Shown here piece by piece: positions 41,219 to 49,808 of a DNA stretch of 64,000 nucleotides (within the stretch, counting starts at the first letter, position 1; each line of letters begins with the position of its first letter). A program made the position numbers and the translations under genes. The notes under the pieces are model-generated. The model was not told the DNA's origin, did no database searches, and was given only the letters and a program-made list of their open reading frames with translations. The DNA lies in the NCBI RefSeq assembly GCF_041435335.1, contig NZ_CP108430.1, positions 6,485,001-6,549,000 of the forward strand, read 5' to 3'. This DNA comes from Streptomyces sp. NBC_01283 (GTDB lineage Bacteria; Actinomycetota; Actinomycetes; Streptomycetales; Streptomycetaceae).

Positions 41219-42235
41219 TCAGATACCGTCATCCTCCGCTTCCACTTCAGCGATCCGCGCCCGAACATCTGAATCGTTGGCGATGCGCGGTGGAAGTTTG
41301 GTTCTCGAGTCAACTTGGGTCGTGAGGATCTGGGTTGTGGCCACTGCCGCGTCTGTGAGGTCGGCTCCTTTCAGATCGGCTCCATCCAAGTCCGCCTCAC
41401 TGAGAGTCAAACCGACCAGTTTTGTTCGGTACAGAATTGCGCCACGTAGGTCGGTGCCGATCAAGTCCGCGTCGCGAAGGTCCGAGCCTCTTAGGTCCGC
41501 TTTGCGCAGGTCGGCGTCGGATAGGTCCGCACCGCGCAGGTTTGCTATGGCCGGCGTCGCTTCCCTGAGGTCTGCGTCGCGCAGGTCGGCGTTGGCCAGG
41601 TTGGTGCTTGCGAGCCTTGCACCTCGAAGGTCCGCGCCGCTCAAGTCTGCGTCGCTCAGGTCGGCGCGGCGGAGGATTGCTCTGCGCAGCTGGGCCGGCT
41701 TGCGGTCGGAGGGCCACTGTCCCAGTTCGACGCCAGGAAGGTGGGCAGAGCGAAGGTCGGGAACGAAGGAGCGGTCATGGACAGAATTACGGCTACTGAT
41801 CACATCAAGCGCAGCCAGGACGTCGGGCGCGACCTGTCGGTCCACTTTCGGCGGAGTGCTGGCGTGCAGGCGAATGTAGGTGGCAAGCACGTTGGCGATG
41901 GTGGGGTGGTCACGGGGAGAGTCCTCCATGATGCGCTGCAGGGCATAGATGCCGCCCAAGCGCACGTCCACTGCGTCGTCGCCCAGGTTGCCCACGGCGG
42001 CGGTGTAGCGATCGGTGACCCACCCCTCCCTACCGTTGCGCAGCTCTTCTCTGCTGATCCTCATTTGGTCGCTCACCTGATGGTTGGAGAACCATAGGCT
42101 CAGCACGGCCACGACGGTGGCAAGCAGCACCGAAGCCAGCTCAACCAGGCGAGCCCAATCGAGCCCCTGGCGCTCAGGGACACCACCGACTCGTTGCGAG
42201 CCGTCACTAGCCTCGGCGGGACGAGACCTGGTCAT
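41219..42235 (-). CDS. Membrane-anchored pentapeptide repeat protein
   Basis: A 338-residue protein: an N-terminal membrane segment (about 26-48, WARLVELASVLLATVVAVLS), a helical linker (YTAAVGNLGDDAVDVRLGGIYALQRIMEDS) and a run of A(D/N)LxX pentapeptides from about residue 185 to 300 (LRRADLSDADLSGADLRGAR). The linker plus pentapeptide layout occurs in a large actinobacterial family of unknown role. ATG 42235 is used; longer starts are possible. Confidence 0.8.
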   Translation of the reverse strand: MTRSRPAEASDGSQRVGGVPERQGLDWARLVELASVLLATVVAVLSLWFSNHQVSDQMRISREELRNGREGWVTDRYTAAVGNLGDDAVDVRLGGIYALQRIMEDSPRDHPTIANVLATYIRLHASTPPKVDRQVAPDVLAALDVISSRNSVHDRSFVPDLRSAHLPGVELGQWPSDRKPAQLRRAILRRADLSDADLSGADLRGARLASTNLANADLRDADLREATPAIANLRGADLSDADLRKADLRGSDLRDADLIGTDLRGAILYRTKLVGLTLSEADLDGADLKGADLTDAAVATTQILTTQVDSRTKLPPRIANDSDVRARIAEVEAEDDGI

Positions 42236-42972
42236 GGGGTGCAGTGCAGCTCTCCGCGCAACTGCCGGCAATGTGCTGGGCGGACGGCGGGAGCTGGCAG
42301 GCGAACCGCTCCCAGCCTGGAAGGCCCGCCTGGCCGCGCGGTGCAGCTGGTGACTCCGTCGATAGCCCACGGTGCATTACACCGCCATCGCCGGCCGCCC
42401 TCAGTGGTTTCTGCAAAAGCTATGACGTATCCCCTGATCCATGATGCTGTGTGCCGAGGTGGCTCAGCCAAGGGCAGTGGGGGCGAGGCGGATGGTGTGC
42501 GGCTGCAAGGAGGGCGACAGGACTGGTTATGAGAGCGGATGTGATGGCGGGGCCCATGCGCTCTGGTCTTCCCTTGCTGCGCATGCATGAGTCTTCGATA
42601 GGCCGGAACAACTCACTACCCGTAGGGCACAACAGCTTCAGGCGGGCTCCACGCCAACCAACGCCAGCAAACACCGCTTAGTTTGGTCAGCCATTTGGCT
42701 TGACTATCTCCGCTGATGATGCCTGAAGGGGCAGCACCACGCACAGGGGCTGGCCCTTCGTAGTGAACCGGAACGAGTCGCGGTCTCACTTGGGACCTCG
42801 GTCCCCCCAATCCTGGGACCGCATCCAAAGACCAGCGGCTGAGGCACTGGGCCGTCTCTGGGCCGTCCAAGGGCGTCCCAGGTCGACCAACGACGACCGC
42901 CAACAACCGCTCCGCCGCTGGTCATCGGCGTACCTGATTGCGAACCCCGAGGCAGTAGATCCGGCACATCAG
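42236..42972. other. Right end of the element, non-coding, with candidate integrase arm site
   Basis: No credible gene is seen in these 737 bases. At 42847-42868 the sequence CTGGGCCGTCTCTGGGCCGT plus two bases matches 12582-12603 at the left end (20 of 22 positions, same orientation). Further GGGCGTC and GACCAACGACGACC words lie between it and the right att core. An open frame running from 42763 into the displaced glnA2 tail is judged accidental. Confidence 0.6.
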
Positions 42973-43059
42973 TTCCTGCGCAACAAGAAGCAGGAGTGGG
43001 AGGAGTACCGCTCGGAGGTCACGGCCTTCGAGCTGAGGAAGAACCTGCCGGTGCTGTAG
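42973..43059 (+). pseudogene. attR core and displaced original 3' tail of glnA2
   Basis: Bases 42973-43008 equal the attL core. Bases 43009-43059 encode RSEVTAFELRKNLPVL and a TAG stop, the same 16 residues as the functional gene but with six silent differences including the stop. This is the chromosomal tail cut off by integration; it has no start of its own. Confidence 0.9.
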
Positions 43060-43074
43060 GGCCCCGGCAGGGGG

Positions 43075-43117
43075 GGGGAACGGCGCGCTCAGCCGCGTGC
43101 TGAGCGCGCCGTTCCCC
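43075..43117 (+). terminator. Original glnA2 terminator, stranded outside the element
   Basis: A perfect 19-bp stem (43075-43093 and 43099-43117) with a five-base loop, 16 bases after the displaced stop codon. It is also placed to terminate the convergent VOC gene. Confidence 0.85.
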
Positions 43118-43124
43118 GCGCCCC

Positions 43125-43559
43125 CTACGGGGCGCTGGCGATCGCCTCGCGCAGAGGTGTGGTCGCCCGTACGCGGTACTCCTGGATCGCCCAGCCGTTG
43201 CCGTCCGGGTCCTTGAAGTACATGAACGTGCCGCCGTCCTGCGGTGCGTGGGCCACCGGCTCCGTGATCTCCAGGCCGCGGGCGGTCAGCTCGTCGTGGG
43301 CCGCCTTCGCGTCGGCGACGCAGAGCTGGAGGCCCTGGTAGGAGCCCGGGGCCGGGGTCGGGCCGTCCATCGTGTCCCAGAGGGTGTCGGCCAGCGCGAT
43401 GGAACAGCCGGACCCCGGCGGGGTCAGCTGGACGATGCGCATGCCCGGCATGACCTCCGCGTCGATGTCCACGTGGAAGCCGAGCTTGTCGCGGTAGAAC
43501 TCCTTGGCCCGGTCGACGTCACTGACGGGGAGCGGGATCACCTCGAGTGTGTAGTCCAT
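43125..43559 (-). CDS. VOC (glyoxalase/bleomycin resistance) superfamily protein
   Basis: A 144-residue protein with two beta-alpha-beta-beta-beta halves: VIPLPVSDVDRAKEFYRDKLGF at the N-terminus, SYQGLQLCVADAKAAHDEL mid-protein and the closing TFMYFKDPDGNGWAIQEY with a metal-type Glu. It is a small enzyme or binding protein of unknown substrate. Its stop lies just beyond the glnA2 terminator. Confidence 0.88.
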   Translation of the reverse strand: MDYTLEVIPLPVSDVDRAKEFYRDKLGFHVDIDAEVMPGMRIVQLTPPGSGCSIALADTLWDTMDGPTPAPGSYQGLQLCVADAKAAHDELTARGLEITEPVAHAPQDGGTFMYFKDPDGNGWAIQEYRVRATTPLREAIASAP

Positions 43560-43623
43560 GGGCCGAGTACATCAGGGAGCCCACGGCTTGTCAGCGCGAA
43601 TGGCGGCCTCCGCCCGCGCCCCC

Positions 43624-44136
43624 TCACCCGAAGCGCCACCGCGTCTGGCTGAACGGTTCTCCCTTGCCGAAGCCGAACGCGGTGCGGGGGGCCACCTCGA
43701 AGACGTACGCGTGGCCCGGACCGTGGTGGAAGCAGCCGTCCCGCACCTCGTAGTGCCAGAAGCTGCCGTACTTCTCCTCCCAGGCCGCCGCGAGCCGCCG
43801 CAGCCTGGCCTCGTCGGTGATCCGGACCGCCGAGCCCTCGACGACCAGGTCGTATCCCTTGTCCCAGAGGTTGATGCCCGTGGTCAGCACGGTCTCGGGG
43901 TTGGCCGCCAGGTTCCGGGCCTTGCGCTCCTCGGGGCCCGTGCAGAAATGCAGCGCCCCGTCCAGCCAGACCGCCGGCAGCGGTGTCACGTGCGGGCGCC
44001 CGTCGGGGCGTACGGTCGAGATCCAGAAGAGCTCTGCCGCCTTGAGCTGCCGCACGGCGTCGGACCATGGCGTCGCCGCCGCCCCCGGACTGCTGTACCG
44101 GGCATCCAGCTCCGTACGGGGTTCCTCGCTCGACAT
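43624..44136 (-). CDS. Pyridoxamine 5'-phosphate oxidase family protein
   Basis: A 170-residue FMN-binding split-barrel protein: LFWISTVRPDGRPHVTPLPAVWLDGALHFC, RKARNLAANPETVLTTG and the C-terminal YVFEVAPRTAFGFG with FSQTRWRF at the end. Such proteins are flavin- or F420-dependent oxidoreductases. ATG 44136 follows AGGAGG six bases upstream. Confidence 0.85.
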   Translation of the reverse strand: MSSEEPRTELDARYSSPGAAATPWSDAVRQLKAAELFWISTVRPDGRPHVTPLPAVWLDGALHFCTGPEERKARNLAANPETVLTTGINLWDKGYDLVVEGSAVRITDEARLRRLAAAWEEKYGSFWHYEVRDGCFHHGPGHAYVFEVAPRTAFGFGKGEPFSQTRWRFG

Positions 44137-44254
44137 GATCCGCCTCCTGACGCCGTCACCCATGCTCCCGTCCAAGTACGGACCGCGCACGCGGGCAGAA
44201 CTCATCGGTCAGGCCGTAGGCTCGGGCCAGGGATGATCGAACGGAGGCGCGGGG

Positions 44255-47200
44255 ATGACGGTGCCGCAAGGGCGCAGAAGCAGTACGTTCACGCGGCTGC
44301 TGCGGCATGGCTTCACCGATCCGTCCACGGCCGAGAGACTGCTGGGCGCTCCCGAGCTGTCCGCCGTGCGGACCGACCCGGTGCTCCTGGACGCCCTCGG
44401 TGCCGCCGCCGACCCGGACCTGGCGCTCCTGGGCCTCGTACGCCTGGTCGAGGGGCAGCCCGACGACACCAGCCGCCAGGAGCTGCTCGACACCCTGGTC
44501 AGCGCCAAGCCGCTGCGCGACCGGCTGCTGGGCGTGCTCGGCGCGTCCGAGGCCCTCGCCGACCACCTGGCCAGGCACCCCAGCGACTGGCAGGCCCTGG
44601 TCACGTACGAGCTGGCCGACCTGCACCCCGGCGTCGAGGAGTTCGAGCGCGGTCTCGCCGACGCCACCGACCCGGTCTCGCTCCGCGTCTCCTACCGCCG
44701 CTGCCTCCTTGCCATAGCGGCCCGTGACGTCTGCGGCACGACGGACCTGCCCGAGGCCGCCGCCGAGCTCGCGGACCTGGCGACGGCGACCCTGCGCGCC
44801 GCGCTCAGCATGGCCGAGCAGGCGGCCCCCGCGGACGCCGCGCAGTGCAGGCTCGCCGTCATCGCGATGGGCAAGTGCGGTGGCCACGAGCTGAATTACG
44901 TGTCCGATGTGGACGTCATCTTCGTGGGTGAGGCCGTCGACGGCACGGACGGCGCCGATGAGGGCAAGGCGATCCAGGCCGCCACCCGGCTCGCCTCGCA
45001 CATGATGCGGATCTGCTCGGAGACGACGGTCGAGGGCACGATCTGGCCGGTCGACGCCAACCTCCGCCCGGAGGGCCGCAACGGCCCCCTGGTGCGTACC
45101 CTCAGCAGCCACCTCGCCTACTACCAGCGCTGGGCCAAGACCTGGGAGTTCCAGGCGCTGCTCAAGGCACGCCCGGTGGCGGGGGACCTGGACCTGGGCG
45201 AGGAGTACGTCGCCACCCTCGCGCCCCTCGTCTGGCACGCGGCCGAGCGCGACAACTTCGTGCCCGACGTGCAGAAGATGCGCCGCCGGGTCGTGGAGAA
45301 CATCCCGGCGGGCGAGGTCGACCGCGAGCTGAAGCTGGGTCCCGGTGGTCTGCGGGACGTCGAATTCGCCGTACAGCTCCTGCAGTTGGTGCACGGCCGC
45401 GGTGACACCTCGATCCGCAGCGGCTCGACCCTGGTGGCCCTGGAGGCGCTCGCGGCCGGCGGCTATGTGGGGCGCGTGGACGCCGTCCAGCTCGACGACG
45501 CCTACCGCTTCCTGCGCTCCCTGGAGCACCGCATCCAGCTCTTCAAGATGCGGCGCACCCACCTGATCCCCGAGGATGACGCGGACCTGCGGCGCATCGG
45601 CCGCTCGCTGGGCATGCGGACGGAACCGATCACCGAACTGAACCGCGCGTGGAAGCGGCACACCTCGGTCGTGCGCCGTCTGCACGAGAAGCTCTTCTAC
45701 CGCCCGCTCCTGGACGCGGTGGCCGAACTCGCCCCCGTGGAGACCCGGTTGAGTACGGAGGCGGCCCGCGCGCGTCTCGTCGCGCTCGGCTACCACGACC
45801 CCGCGGCGGCCCTGCGCCACCTGGAGGCGCTCGCCTCCGGCGTCACCCGCAAGGCGGCCATCCAGCGCACCCTGCTCCCCGTGCTCCTCGGCTGGTTCGC
45901 GGACTCGGCGGACCCCGACGCGGGCCTCCTGAACTTCCGCAAGGTGTCCGACGCGCTGGGCAAGACCCCCTGGTACCTGCGGCTCCTGCGCGACGAGGGC
46001 GCGGCGGCCGAGAACCTGGCCCGCGTCCTGTCCGCGGGCCGCCTGGCCCCCGACCTCCTCCTGCGCGCCCCCGAAGCGGTGGCCCTGCTCGGCGACCAGC
46101 GCGGCCTCGAACCGCGCGACCACGCCCACCTGGAGCAGGAGGTCCTGGCCGCGGTGGGCCGCGCGGACGGCGCCGAACAGGCGGTCACGGCGGCCCGCGG
46201 CGTCCGCCGCCGCGAGCTGTTCCGCACGACGGCGGCGGACATCATCGGCTCGTACGGCACGGAGGAGAGCCCCGCGGCGGCGGACCCCGGCGCCCTCCTC
46301 GACCGGGTGGGCGACGCGGTCTCCGACCTCACGGCGGCCACGATCGCGGGGACCCTGCGCGCGGTGGTCCGCGAAGGCTGGGGCGACACGCTGCCGGTGC
46401 GGTTCTCGGTGATCGGCATGGGACGCTTCGGCGGCCACGAACTGAGCTACGGCTCGGACGCGGACGTCCTGTTCGTCCACGAGCCGCGCGAGGGCGTCAG
46501 CGACCACGAGGCGGCGAAGGCGGCCTCCCGGGTGGTCTCCGAGATGCGCAGGCTCCTCCAACTCCCCAGCTCCGACCCGCCGTTGCTGATCGACGCGGAC
46601 CTGCGCCCGGAGGGTAAGAGCGGCCCGCTGGTGCGGACCCTCGCCTCGTACGAGGCCTACTACCGCCGCTGGTCACTGGTCTGGGAGTCCCAGGCGCTGC
46701 TGAGGGCCGAACCGGTCGCGGGAGACGTCGAGTTGGGCCGCGCCTTCATCGAGCTCGTCGACCCGCTGCGCTATCCGGCGGAGGGCCTCGGCGAGGACGC
46801 CGTCCGCGAGATCCGCCGCCTGAAGGCCCGCATGGAGGCGGAACGCATGCCGCGCGGCGCCGACCCCACCCTGCACACCAAGCTGGGCCGCGGCGGTCTC
46901 TCGGACGTCGAATGGACCGTCCAGCTCATGCAGTTGACCCACGGCTGGGTCGAGCCGGGGCTGCGCACGACCCGGACCCGGGAGGCTCTCGCCGCTGCCT
47001 GCGCCGCCGATCTGATCCCGACCGAGGAGGCGGCGATCCTGGACGAGGCGTGGGTCCTGGCCGCCCGGGTGCGCAACGCGGTGATGCTGGTGCGCGGCCG
47101 GGCCGGGGACACGTTCCCGTCGGACGGGCGCGAACTGGCCGCGGTGGGACGCTACCTGGGCTACGACCCCGGGCACGTGGGGGACATGCTGGACGACTAC

Positions 47201-47257
47201 CGGCGGACCACGCGCAGGGCGCGGGCCGTGATGGAGGAGCGCTTCTACGGGGCGTAG
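44255..47257 (+). CDS. glnE: Bifunctional glutamine synthetase adenylyltransferase/deadenylase
   Basis: A 1000-residue protein of normal GlnE length, with two nucleotidyltransferase halves. Their signature motifs are GKCGGHELNYVSDVDVIFV (about 208-226) and GRFGGHELSYGSDADVLFV (about 722-740), both with the paired Asp residues that bind metal. It attaches or removes AMP on the conserved Tyr of glutamine synthetase. The local glnA2 product lacks that Tyr, so its target must be another GS elsewhere. It starts at ATG 44255. From memory glnE lies close to glnA2 in S. coelicolor as well, so the element now separates an old neighbourhood. Confidence 0.95.
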   Translation: MTVPQGRRSSTFTRLLRHGFTDPSTAERLLGAPELSAVRTDPVLLDALGAAADPDLALLGLVRLVEGQPDDTSRQELLDTLVSAKPLRDRLLGVLGASEALADHLARHPSDWQALVTYELADLHPGVEEFERGLADATDPVSLRVSYRRCLLAIAARDVCGTTDLPEAAAELADLATATLRAALSMAEQAAPADAAQCRLAVIAMGKCGGHELNYVSDVDVIFVGEAVDGTDGADEGKAIQAATRLASHMMRICSETTVEGTIWPVDANLRPEGRNGPLVRTLSSHLAYYQRWAKTWEFQALLKARPVAGDLDLGEEYVATLAPLVWHAAERDNFVPDVQKMRRRVVENIPAGEVDRELKLGPGGLRDVEFAVQLLQLVHGRGDTSIRSGSTLVALEALAAGGYVGRVDAVQLDDAYRFLRSLEHRIQLFKMRRTHLIPEDDADLRRIGRSLGMRTEPITELNRAWKRHTSVVRRLHEKLFYRPLLDAVAELAPVETRLSTEAARARLVALGYHDPAAALRHLEALASGVTRKAAIQRTLLPVLLGWFADSADPDAGLLNFRKVSDALGKTPWYLRLLRDEGAAAENLARVLSAGRLAPDLLLRAPEAVALLGDQRGLEPRDHAHLEQEVLAAVGRADGAEQAVTAARGVRRRELFRTTAADIIGSYGTEESPAAADPGALLDRVGDAVSDLTAATIAGTLRAVVREGWGDTLPVRFSVIGMGRFGGHELSYGSDADVLFVHEPREGVSDHEAAKAASRVVSEMRRLLQLPSSDPPLLIDADLRPEGKSGPLVRTLASYEAYYRRWSLVWESQALLRAEPVAGDVELGRAFIELVDPLRYPAEGLGEDAVREIRRLKARMEAERMPRGADPTLHTKLGRGGLSDVEWTVQLMQLTHGWVEPGLRTTRTREALAAACAADLIPTEEAAILDEAWVLAARVRNAVMLVRGRAGDTFPSDGRELAAVGRYLGYDPGHVGDMLDDYRRTTRRARAVMEERFYGA

Positions 47258-47368
47258 CCGCCCGGGGGGCTACGGTTCCTGCCGCCGGGCCCCCGCAGGG
47301 ACGGGCGCCCGGCGGCTGAGCCACCCGGAGGGTGTGCTGCGGACCGTGGTCGCCCCCTGATAGCCCCC

Positions 47369-47724
47369 TGGTCGCCCGCGTGGTCCCCCGCGTGGTCGCG
47401 GCGGTGCTGCTGGGCGCGGCGCTGGTGCTGGTCGCCACGCGCATCGACGTCTTCACCGGGGCGAGCCCTTCGTGAATACCATGCGGCTGCGCCTCGCCCC
47501 CTGGTGCATGACCGGCATCGACAAGGAGGGCCTCGACGCACCGCCTGGCTGGAGCGCGCGGACTGCCACGGGCAGGGCACCGACGCCTTCCGGCCGGACC
47601 CCCGGCCTACGCGGACGCCGTACGGCACGTGCTCGACCCCGTGGAGGTGCCCGCCGGCGAAGTGGCGCAGGCCCAGGTCCGCCTGACCGTGTCCGGCGGA
47701 CACGTCACTCAGCGTCACCTGTGA
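47369..47724 (+). pseudogene. Degraded gene for a small membrane or secreted protein
   Basis: The stretch reads as a membrane segment (RVVAAVLLGAALVLVATRIDV) and then, in shifting frames, ERADCHGQGTDAFRPDP and YADAVRHVLDPVEVPAGEVA followed by RLTVSGGHVTQRHL and a stop. At least one frame change near 47610 is needed to join them, and earlier parts are also broken. No intact gene covers 47258-47776. Confidence 0.5.
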
Positions 47725-47776
47725 CAGCAGAGGGAGCAGGCCTCCGCCCAGGCCATGAAGCTCAGGCTTATGAAGC

Positions 47777-48679
47777 TCAGGCTTTGAACCGGGCCCAGAG
47801 CTTGGCGGGCAGCAGAGGAGCCCGGCCCTCGCCCTCACGCAACGCCACCTCACGCGGCAGCCGGTGCGGCATCGTCCCGTACCAGGCCCAGGCCACCGCG
47901 AAGCCGAACGCCAGGCAGAGCATGCCGCCCACCGCGTCCAGCCAGAAGTGGTTGGCGGTGGCCACGATCACGATCAGGGTCGCCGTGGGGTAGAGCAGGC
48001 CGAGCACCTTCGCCCACGGCGTCGAGGCCAGGGCGAAGATCGTCAGGCCGCACCACAGGGACCAGCCGATGTGCATCGAGGGCATGGCCGCGTACTGGTT
48101 CGACATGTGCTTGAGGTCGCCGGAGGCCATGGAGCCCCAGGTCTGGTGGACCAGGACCGTGTCGATGAAGTCATGGCCGTTCATCAGGCGCGGGGGCGCC
48201 AGCGGATACAGGTAGTAGCCGAGGAGGGCCACCGCCGTCGTCGCGAAAAGCACCATGCGCGTGGCCGCGTACCGTCCCGGATGGCTGCGGAACAGCCAGA
48301 CCAGGACACCGAGCGTCACCACGAAGTGCAGCGTCGCGTAGTAGTAGTTCATGCCGACGATGAGCCATGTCACCGAGTTCACCGCGTGGTTGACGCTCTG
48401 CTCCACGGCGATCCCGAGATGCTGCTCCGCCTGCCAGATCCAGTCGGCGTTCCGCAGGGCCTGGGACTTCTGCTCCGGCACCGCGTTGCGGACCAGGGAG
48501 TACGTCCAGTAACTCACCGCGATGAGCAGGATCTCGAACCAGAGCCGAGGGCGCCGGGGCGTGCGGAGGCGACGCAGGAATGCCCGCCCATTGCGGTCTT
48601 CTCGCTCGCCCGCGATGGGTGATGTGGTGGGCCGCTGCTGGCCTTCCAGTGTCGTCACAGTCATCTCACCCATAGGCAC
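47777..48679 (-). CDS. PAP2-family membrane phosphatase
   Basis: A 300-residue membrane protein with about six spans. The phosphatase motifs are YPLAPPRLM, AAMPSMHIGWSLW (catalytic-type His) and ATANHFWLDAVGG (His and Asp). This arrangement is that of the PAP2/inositol phosphotransferase-like group acting on lipid phosphates. Several in-frame starts exist (GTG 48679, ATG 48673, ATG 48664). Confidence 0.85.
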   Translation of the reverse strand: MPMGEMTVTTLEGQQRPTTSPIAGEREDRNGRAFLRRLRTPRRPRLWFEILLIAVSYWTYSLVRNAVPEQKSQALRNADWIWQAEQHLGIAVEQSVNHAVNSVTWLIVGMNYYYATLHFVVTLGVLVWLFRSHPGRYAATRMVLFATTAVALLGYYLYPLAPPRLMNGHDFIDTVLVHQTWGSMASGDLKHMSNQYAAMPSMHIGWSLWCGLTIFALASTPWAKVLGLLYPTATLIVIVATANHFWLDAVGGMLCLAFGFAVAWAWYGTMPHRLPREVALREGEGRAPLLPAKLWARFKA

Positions 48680-48748
48680 AGAGTCTGCCAGATACCGACC
48701 CTCCGACCGATCATCCCAAGGTCTGGTTCAGGCCGCATTCTCTACGCC

Positions 48749-49783
48749 CTACGGACGAGTGCGTCCCCGAGGGGAAGAAGCGGTTGAACCTCGAACGACC
48801 AGTTCCGGCATGAACACGAATTCGCTGTGCGGAGCGGGAGTGCCACCGATCTCCTCGAGGAGTGTACGCACCGCCGCCTGCCCCATGGCGGGAACGGGCT
48901 TACGCACCGTGGTCAGCGGCGGATCGGTGAAAGCGATCAGCGGGGAGTCGTCGAATCCGACCACCGAGATGTCGTCCGGGACCTCGAATCCGCGCTGCCG
49001 CGCCGTCCGTATCGCCCCCAGGGCCATCATGTCGCTCGCGCACACGACGGCCGTGCAGCCCCGGTCGAGCAGTGCGGACGCGGCGGCCTGGCCGCCTTCC
49101 AGCGTGTACAGCGAGTGCTGGACCAGCTCCGACTCGATCTCCTCGGGAGGCAGTGCCAGCTGGTCCCGCACCGTGCGTACGAAGCCCTCGATCTTCCGCT
49201 GTACGGGCACGAACCGCTTGGGACCCAGGGCGAGTCCGATGCGTGTATGACCCAGGGAGACGAGGTGGGTGACCGCGAGGCGCATCGCGGCCCGGTCGTC
49301 CGGCGAGATGAAGGGCGCCTGCACCTTGGGGGAGAAGCCGTCGACCAGCACGAACGGCACGCCCTGGGCCCGCAGCTGTTCGTAGCGCTGCATGTCGGCC
49401 GAGGTGTCCGCGTGCAGGCCCGAGACGAAGATGATGCCGGAGACCCCGCGGTCCACGAGCATCTCCGTCAGCTCGTCCTCGGTGGAACCGCCCGGCGTCT
49501 GGGTGGCGAGGACCGGCGTATACCCCTGCCGGGTCAGGGCCTGCCCGATGACCTGGGCGAGCGCGGGGAATATCGGGTTCTCCAGCTCCGGCGTGATCAG
49601 CCCGATCAGGCCCGCGCTGCGCCGGCGCAGCCGCACCGGACGTTCGTAGCCGAGCACGTCGAGTGCGGCAAGCACTGACTGGCGGGTGGCACCGGCGACG
49701 CCGGGCTTGCCGTTGAGCACCCGGCTGACCGTCGCCTCGCTGACCCCCGCCTGCGCTGCGATGTCGGCCAGTCGCGCGGTCAC
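48749..49783 (-). CDS. LacI family regulator, probably of maltose/alpha-glucoside genes
   Basis: A 344-residue LacI protein: HTH (RLADIAAQAGVSEATVSRVLNG, about 4-25), hinge and effector domain (LIGLITPELENPIFPALAQVIG, VVCASDMMALGAIRTARQRG, ISVVGFDDSPL). It lies 25 bp downstream of the alpha-glucosidase gene, so both probably form one unit. From memory this corresponds to MalR of S. coelicolor, next to glnE; there the malEFG transporter genes lie alongside, but they are absent here. Confidence 0.88.
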   Translation of the reverse strand: MTARLADIAAQAGVSEATVSRVLNGKPGVAGATRQSVLAALDVLGYERPVRLRRRSAGLIGLITPELENPIFPALAQVIGQALTRQGYTPVLATQTPGGSTEDELTEMLVDRGVSGIIFVSGLHADTSADMQRYEQLRAQGVPFVLVDGFSPKVQAPFISPDDRAAMRLAVTHLVSLGHTRIGLALGPKRFVPVQRKIEGFVRTVRDQLALPPEEIESELVQHSLYTLEGGQAAASALLDRGCTAVVCASDMMALGAIRTARQRGFEVPDDISVVGFDDSPLIAFTDPPLTTVRKPVPAMGQAAVRTLLEEIGGTPAPHSEFVFMPELVVRGSTASSPRGRTRP

Positions 49784-49808
49784 AGGATTGGACTGTACCG
49801 GTCACATC

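Larger units (their letters stand above)
12411..43008. mobile_element. Integrative element (AICE-like) inserted in the glnA2 3' end, about 30.6 kb
   Basis: A 36-bp perfect direct repeat bounds the element. Inside are a tyrosine integrase, excisionase, primase-polymerase/helicase replication genes, SSB, a secretion-like transfer set, an FtsK-type translocase and GntR, HTH-TPR and NUDIX regulators. This is the toolkit of actinomycete integrative and conjugative elements of the pSAM2 kind, but with an added VirB4/VirB6-like apparatus. Insertion is oriented so that the left end rebuilds glnA2. Integrase lies 6.7 kb in from the left end, with cargo genes in between, which is unusual because int normally sits next to the att site. 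Confidence 0.85.

Noticed and set aside
12411..43008. tRNA gene as integration target
   Set aside because: No tRNA cloverleaf was seen at either junction; the direct repeat is inside the glnA2 coding end on both sides.
42763..43059. Open frame of 98 codons ending in the glnA2 tail
   Set aside because: The first part has no family likeness and no ribosome binding site; the last 28 residues are simply the displaced glnA2 end created by integration.
47472..47993. Rightward 173-residue open frame
   Set aside because: It runs into the antisense strand of the PAP2 gene and has no start signal; only pieces of it belong to the broken gene described.
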